Positions 59,697 through 64,000 of a stretch of DNA of 64,000 bases are shown in pieces. This DNA comes from Phaseolus vulgaris (lineage: Eukaryota; Streptophyta; Magnoliopsida; Fabales; Fabaceae): positions 41,813,585 to 41,877,584 of the forward strand of contig NC_023749.2 in NCBI RefSeq assembly GCF_000499845.2. Direction: 5' to 3'. The position numbers and the translations under genes were made by a program. The notes under the pieces were generated by a model, which did no database searches, was not told where the DNA came from, and saw nothing but the letters and a program-made list of their open reading frames with translations. Position 1 is the first letter of the stretch. The number at the start of each line of letters is the position of its first letter.

Positions 59697-59743
59697 AATA
59701 TTGCCTTGAAAGTGGTTATCCCACCCTACTCTCATAACTTATG
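59695..59743 (+). repeat. 49 bp flanking duplication, right copy
   Basis: It is the partner of 50360-50408 with one mismatch (acttatg against acctatg). It joins the clipped 5' LTR directly to the old element's 3' region. Confidence 0.85.
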
Positions 59744-59746
59744 AAT

Positions 59747-59822
59747 ATCAGCTAACGTAGTTCACTTAACAATTAGCAACCCTAATCAGCTAACGTAGTT
59801 CACTTAACAATTAGCAACCCTA
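59747..59822. repeat. Tandem duplication, two copies of a 38 bp unit
   Basis: The unit contains cagctaacgtagttcac and aattagcaaccctaat, and the two copies are identical. A diverged version lies left of the insertion near 50205-50230. This belongs to the untranslated 3' region of the old Tat-like element. Confidence 0.85.
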
Positions 59823-60243
59823 ATCAAATGACTGCATAATGTGATTAATAAGAACTTACGACTAGTTCATCAAACATTCAATTGAACTTAAAAGCCTAAC
59901 CGCACAACTTGTTTGAAGAATATTGTTAATTTTTTTCAAGATGTGAATCAAGTCTAAAGCTTGAATGACATTCCAAAACCCTAATCTTAAATGATTATTT
60001 GACTATAAGTTATTTAAAGAGAATCACCAAGATTGTTTCAACATTCATCCCGTCAGTATTTCGATCATTTCAACTTTATTCAAGTATTATCCGAGCATTC
60101 GAGTTTGACCACTGTAATTCGGTCGACAATACAAAATAAAAATTCATACACATTAAAAAAAATATTGCATAAGTTAAATAAAATTAGTTAAATTGTTTAA
60201 AGTTCTCAAAGGTGAATTCAAATATCTATAAAGGGTCAAACAA
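59823..60243. other. Non-coding 3' region of the old Tat-like element
   Basis: AT-rich sequence between the tandem duplication and the antisense gene remnant. No frame or further repeat was recognised. Confidence 0.5.
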
Positions 60244-60600
60244 CTATTCCAGAGAGTATTCGACCTCCTCATTTGCCTTGGTTACACCGCCACCTTCATC
60301 TTGGCCTTTCTCTTCTTCATCTCTCTCGACTGGGACCAACTCACCATTGATGACGTCTTTTGTATAATCGTAGCGTTCGTCATCAATAGGGGTTCCATGG
60401 AAGAAAGCAGCTTGTCGTATCCCTTGGGTTGAATCTGTCATTTCCAATTCGGAGGAGGAATGACTGATAATATGCTAATTCTTCAGCAATAGCTTTATGT
60501 TTCACCATTGCCTCCTCCTCGGTCTTCACCCGCTTGACGTCTTTGTTTAACAACTCAGCCTCTTTGGTCTTCAGCTTGACTTCCAAAGTAGAAATTTTAC
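60244..60600 (-). pseudogene. Antisense ORF remnant of the old Tat-like element (C-terminal part)
   Basis: Two overlapping minus-strand frames give a charged, coiled-coil-like stretch (KLKTKEAELLNKDVKRVKTE) and then STQGIRQAAFFHGTPIDDER and VINGELVPVERD. This follows the end of the intact antisense protein in the younger element (DLTVRQAVVLYGGPPPSGQ and VVDGRLVPAEAG). The remnant runs opposite to its own pol gene, just as in the younger element. A frameshift near 60440 separates the two parts, and the N-terminal domain is gone. Confidence 0.7.
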
Positions 60601-60707
60601 CTTTCCCGTGGTTTTGGGAATCATAAATTCTTTCCCTTAGCCCTCAATTAGGTGTCTATTCCGGTACGTCTTATATAATTTCACATATCATTTAGGATTC
60701 GAGATCA

Positions 60708-60850
60708 ATGTCAATTTAAATACATCTTCGTCCTTTAATTCACTAAGACGCCTTTTAAGAACAAAACCGTGACGAAACTCAAAATTTTCAGAATAGACAA
60801 TATCTCAAACACGGTGATTGATCTTAGCGAGTCTATCACATGCCGGAACA
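60708..60850 (+). repeat. Possible 3' LTR remnant of the old Tat-like element
   Basis: It aligns with 41605-41740 in the same orientation, from tttaaatacatct through acggtgattgatctt. Its place after the antisense gene remnant suits a 3' LTR, but the short length and divergence leave room for a different repeat. Confidence 0.4.
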
Positions 60851-62152
60851 ATATGCAAAGGACAAACTATTCTTTTTCTTGATAATTTGAATTTATTTTT
60901 ATAAATTTTAAAAAAACCTTTAATTATTTTATTTCTTTTTTATTTTTCTTCAACTTATTTTTTGTAATTTCTTTCCTATTTTCTTTTTCACGCGCTTACT
61001 TTTCATCTCTTTATACTTTTCATCTCTTTATTTTTTTTCCCTTTCCCATCAAGAAAAATCTGAGTGAAATTGGGAGAATGAATTTTTTTCATATTGAATG
61101 TCATGCGAAAATTTTGTATTTATTTATTTCCTTTTCAAATGCATATAAATTTTAATATGGTTTCACCTATTTAATTTCTAAGAGAGATAAACGATGATGC
61201 GAAAATTTAATGATGGGTAAAATGAGAAATTTCTTCTATACAACTTTAGTGATTTATTTTAATTTTAAATGAAATTATGTCATAAAAAGTACATTTATTT
61301 GTGTAGATGGATTATTTTTCCTAGTATGGTTGAAGATCACATTAGCTACTAAAATATAATCAAACTAACTCATACAAATAAGACAAAAATCTTAATTCAT
61401 ATACCAACTTTTAGAATTTGGTTCAGGTGTTTAATAACCCTATTTATAAGATGTACCATATATACAAAGGGAACGAATTTTATTGACATTTATTAAGTAA
61501 GTTGTGTTTTAGTAAATCCTTTCTCCGAGCAATTAAATATTTCACATTATTATACAGACCGATTATAAATTCTTTCTCGTACGTTTTCTTTTTCGACATC
61601 ACCTATGTGTATGGTTAGTAGTTCAACTTAGTTAATGTTTTTCTTTCAGTTTTCTAAGAGAATTGTTGAAAAATGTACTCTTTTTTCTTTAGAACTAAGC
61701 CGAACGAAACATGTCTAAATATTTGTTTTTAAGATCTAAACATCTTCTGAAATCTCCCATTTCTGTTATCTCTAATGCATTAACAGATTTTTGCATGCAG
61801 TGTTTTTATATAGAATGTCTCATCTAGGTGTCTTCTTTTTTTAGTATTGATGCAATTCCGTTTTGAAATTCCTTAGAAGTAGTATAGTTTATAACTTTTG
61901 GCAGATTGGTGTACGTTGTAGTTGTAAATTTTATCAACCAAAGTTTTATGAAATAGTATGGTAAACTCACGAGACTTATTTGTTAAACAGATAGAAACTT
62001 AACAAATATGCATATGGGAAAAATGGTAAGAAAGACGTGTTGTTGAATACATTTATTTATTATTATTTTTATTAATTCTATATTATATATATATATATAT
62101 ATATATTGATGAATCTTTTAAGGAGGGATTTCCATCAGAGATTCAACAATAA
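60851..62152. other. AT-rich intergenic DNA, no gene recognised
   Basis: The sequence is T-rich with no convincing frame. A TA microsatellite lies at about 62083-62106, just before the TRIM-like remnant. Confidence 0.5.
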
Positions 62153-62570
62153 TGAGACATAAGTTAAACCCACATAAGATGTTGACATTATCTCCAACAA
62201 GAGTTCACAAGTCTTTCTTTCTTGTATGTTGCTTAACTTCTCATTTCTAGCTAGTTAATGTGAGACTTAGACTCATACTTAGATTCCTAACAATCTCTTC
62301 TCCCAAGTGTGAGTCTTTTCGACGTTGGTACACCTCCCTCAAGCGAAAACATTTTAAACTATGAGTACATCCTCACTCTTTTACTTATACTATTATTCAT
62401 CATAAAGGATACACTTACTTGAAATTTGTATCAGGAATACTTTTGATACAAGGACAACTCTTATATTGTACTCGTTCGAGCCGATCACAAAGACAAAGTA
62501 TCAACTCTGATACCAATGAGACATGAGTCAAACCTTCATAAGAAATTGACACCATCTAACCAAAAACCTT
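62153..62570 (-). mobile_element. TRIM-like short LTR retroelement remnant
   Basis: Two direct repeats begin tgagacat (62153 and 62517). On the minus strand the left repeat (62153-62292, 140 bp) starts TGTTAGGAATCTAAG and is preceded by the purine-rich ttgggagaagagat. A primer site, TTGGTATCAGAG, lies at 62505-62516 next to the right repeat. The interior is only about 220 bp and non-coding, as expected for a TRIM. The right LTR loses similarity after about 62570, so the element is incomplete or eroded. Confidence 0.65.
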
Positions 62571-63541
62571 AAGGCAATGAGTTTATGCGACACACATTTT
62601 AATTAAATTTATCATTTATATATATGTATATATAAATCATTATTAGTTAACAATTTTTGTTATATATATATATATAACATTTATCCTAATGATAAAGTGC
62701 TTTAATTTGATAAGAAACTAAATAAAATAATAAAGTAAAGTTTTGAATTTGTTGCTTAAAAAAAAGCCCAACTAGAGATAAAAAATTTAAATTTTATGTT
62801 GTTTTTGCTTGAGTGAGAATGTTTTTGTATGAGAAGCAAGGTTTTGTTTGAGTAAGATTTCAATTGCACGAGAAGACTCACGCTTGATTGAAAACTCAAC
62901 CAAAATCAAGTTCAAGCACACAGTCTCATTTTCATTTGAGTGAGGGACGCTTGGATACTAGCCGAGCTTTGAATCAAACACATTTTGTTGTAGATGTGTA
63001 ATTATATTCTGACACTCTAATTATATTTCTTTGAATATCCATTTGGACCCAACAATACTCTTGCACCCAGGTGGTCTTACCAGCTTTGAAATGTCATTCT
63101 TTTGTAGTGACTTCATCACCTCGTACATGGCGAAATCCACTTGTCTCCATCAACATTAGCAATTACTTAATGAAAAATAGTTGGTTCAAACATCTTCATC
63201 TTCTCTACTACAACTAGCGCATAGGTAAGTGTACCATTTGACCCATATATCTCAAGTTGTCCTATCTTCCTTTGAGACCTTTGAACAATAATTTAATGAT
63301 TTGATGACTGTTGTAGTAAATCTTCTAGACGTTCGGATCCATAGTTTTTAAGCTCCCTAGGTTTATCACACGTTTCTTTTAAGAGAAAACTACACATGTT
63401 TCTACACTCTCTCTAACTCTCCGACCATACTTCCGTATGCCTCCTCAGACTTCTTCAACATAACAAAGTCGTCATCAAACATGGCATTTTTAGTGACAAT
63501 CTCCTATTTCAAAAGGTTACCTAATCCTGAAGCCTTTCACT
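62571..63541. other. AT-rich DNA, no gene recognised
   Basis: I see no coding frame. Around 62800-62960 phrases such as cttgagtgagaatg and gcttgattgaaaactc recall the cgctcaagcgag phrases of the Athila-like LTRs, but too loosely to call. Confidence 0.45.
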
Positions 63542-63761
63542 ACTACAAGAAATTTGCTATGCTATTACGTATTGATAATTATTTACGAATTTGGATCAAA
63601 AATAAAAATGAGTAGGAATGAAAATAATAATAATTTTAATATTCGTAGAGAACTTTATCTACACCTAATTTACCATTGGATTTTTGTCCGTAGGTAATTC
63701 ATAAATAACGTTGTTTTACCTACAGGTTTCTGTTGTAGGTAATTGTAAATTTTCTTGTAGT
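63542..63761. mobile_element. Small inverted-repeat element (CACTA-like MITE), 220 bp
   Basis: The ends are ACTACAAGAAATTTGC and AAATTTTCTTGTAGT, inverted to each other, and the interior is non-coding with repeated acctac/gtaggt phrases. The terminus resembles the CACTACAAGAAA ends seen elsewhere in the window. I see no clean target duplication. Confidence 0.55.
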
Positions 63762-64000
63762 CCTGGATCTTGGTTAAAGCTTACCATTGTCTACATGATA
63801 ATATGCTAGACACTCAAAGACCTTCAACGTTGTGTACTCCGGTGGCTCACCTGATCATACCTAAACTTGAGTTCTCCATTCAATGGCAATGGATGGAGAA
63901 CAATTGGAAAATAGTTCACTAGATAGCACACCATGATCACAACATCACCCTAATAAAGTATATTCCAAACTAGAGTATGATAACATGCTCTTTATTCTCT

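Larger units (their letters stand above)
41605..60850 (+). mobile_element. Old Tat-like Ty3/gypsy element on the plus strand, heavily disrupted (host of the nest)
   Basis: Decayed gag, protease, RT-end, RNase H and integrase segments follow one another on the plus strand from 42252 to 50079. An antisense gene remnant on the minus strand follows at 60244-60600. A diverged direct repeat (41605-41740 and 60708-60850, about 75% alike) brackets them and could be what is left of its LTRs. The body is interrupted by Athila-like LTR pieces (41770-42251, 42985-45540, 46299-47090), a CACTA-like fragment (48261-48664) and the younger Tat-like element (50409-59696). Several genes contain stops. The LTR assignment is the least certain part. 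Confidence 0.6.

Noticed and set aside
1..64000. tRNA, rRNA or CRISPR loci
   Set aside because: I found no cloverleaf-type tRNA gene, no rRNA-like stretch and no direct-repeat/spacer array. Short tRNA-complementary sites are retrotransposon primer sites.

Overview
This window looks like nuclear DNA of a flowering plant, most likely a legume. It is AT-rich, and transposable elements fill most of it. The only clear cellular gene is a THESEUS1-like receptor kinase at 37311-39848. The legume assignment is an inference from the style of the repeats; the plant assignment is firm, because the kinase is a CrRLK1L protein and the mobile elements are CACTA, Ty1/copia and Tat-type Ty3/gypsy.

Layout. 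Positions 1-2093 are AT-rich with no gene seen. 2094-13453 is a non-autonomous LTR element with ~580 bp LTRs and a decayed gag. It was split by a 6,969 bp CACTA transposon (2861-9829, TSD TGT) and by a 351 bp CACTA-like MITE (9925-10275). 13680-14830 is a decayed copia pol fragment. 15214-19707 is a defective copia element on the minus strand (316 bp LTRs, TSD GTTAT). 21526-22983 is an LTR with a primer-binding site and leader, cut off by a second, internally inverted copy of the MITE. 25198-25990 is an LTR-like remnant. 28236-32953 is an apparently intact, very young copia element (197 bp LTRs differing at one base, TSD AATAA) with one 1411-codon gag-pol ORF. The THESEUS1-like gene follows, with a probable intron in its 5' UTR.

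41605-60850 is a nest of gypsy elements. An old plus-strand Tat-like element has been broken by Athila-like LTR fragments, a CACTA-like fragment and deletions, and it carries a younger minus-strand Tat-like element (50409-59696). The younger element is GC-rich and encodes gag-pol with two frameshifts and an integrase whose second catalytic Asp is Asn. Between pol and its 3' LTR lie a 50 bp tandem repeat and a two-exon gene on the opposite strand to pol, with its own TATA box (51091-53207). The host element keeps the end of a homologous antisense gene at 60244-60600, so this arrangement is shared by both elements. 62153-62570 is a TRIM-like remnant and 63542-63761 a small inverted-repeat element.

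The features most worth a second look are the antisense gene and its promoter, the 49 bp duplication flanking the younger Tat element (whose 5' LTR end is clipped), the intact copia element, and the long head-to-head LTR palindrome at 42985-44577.
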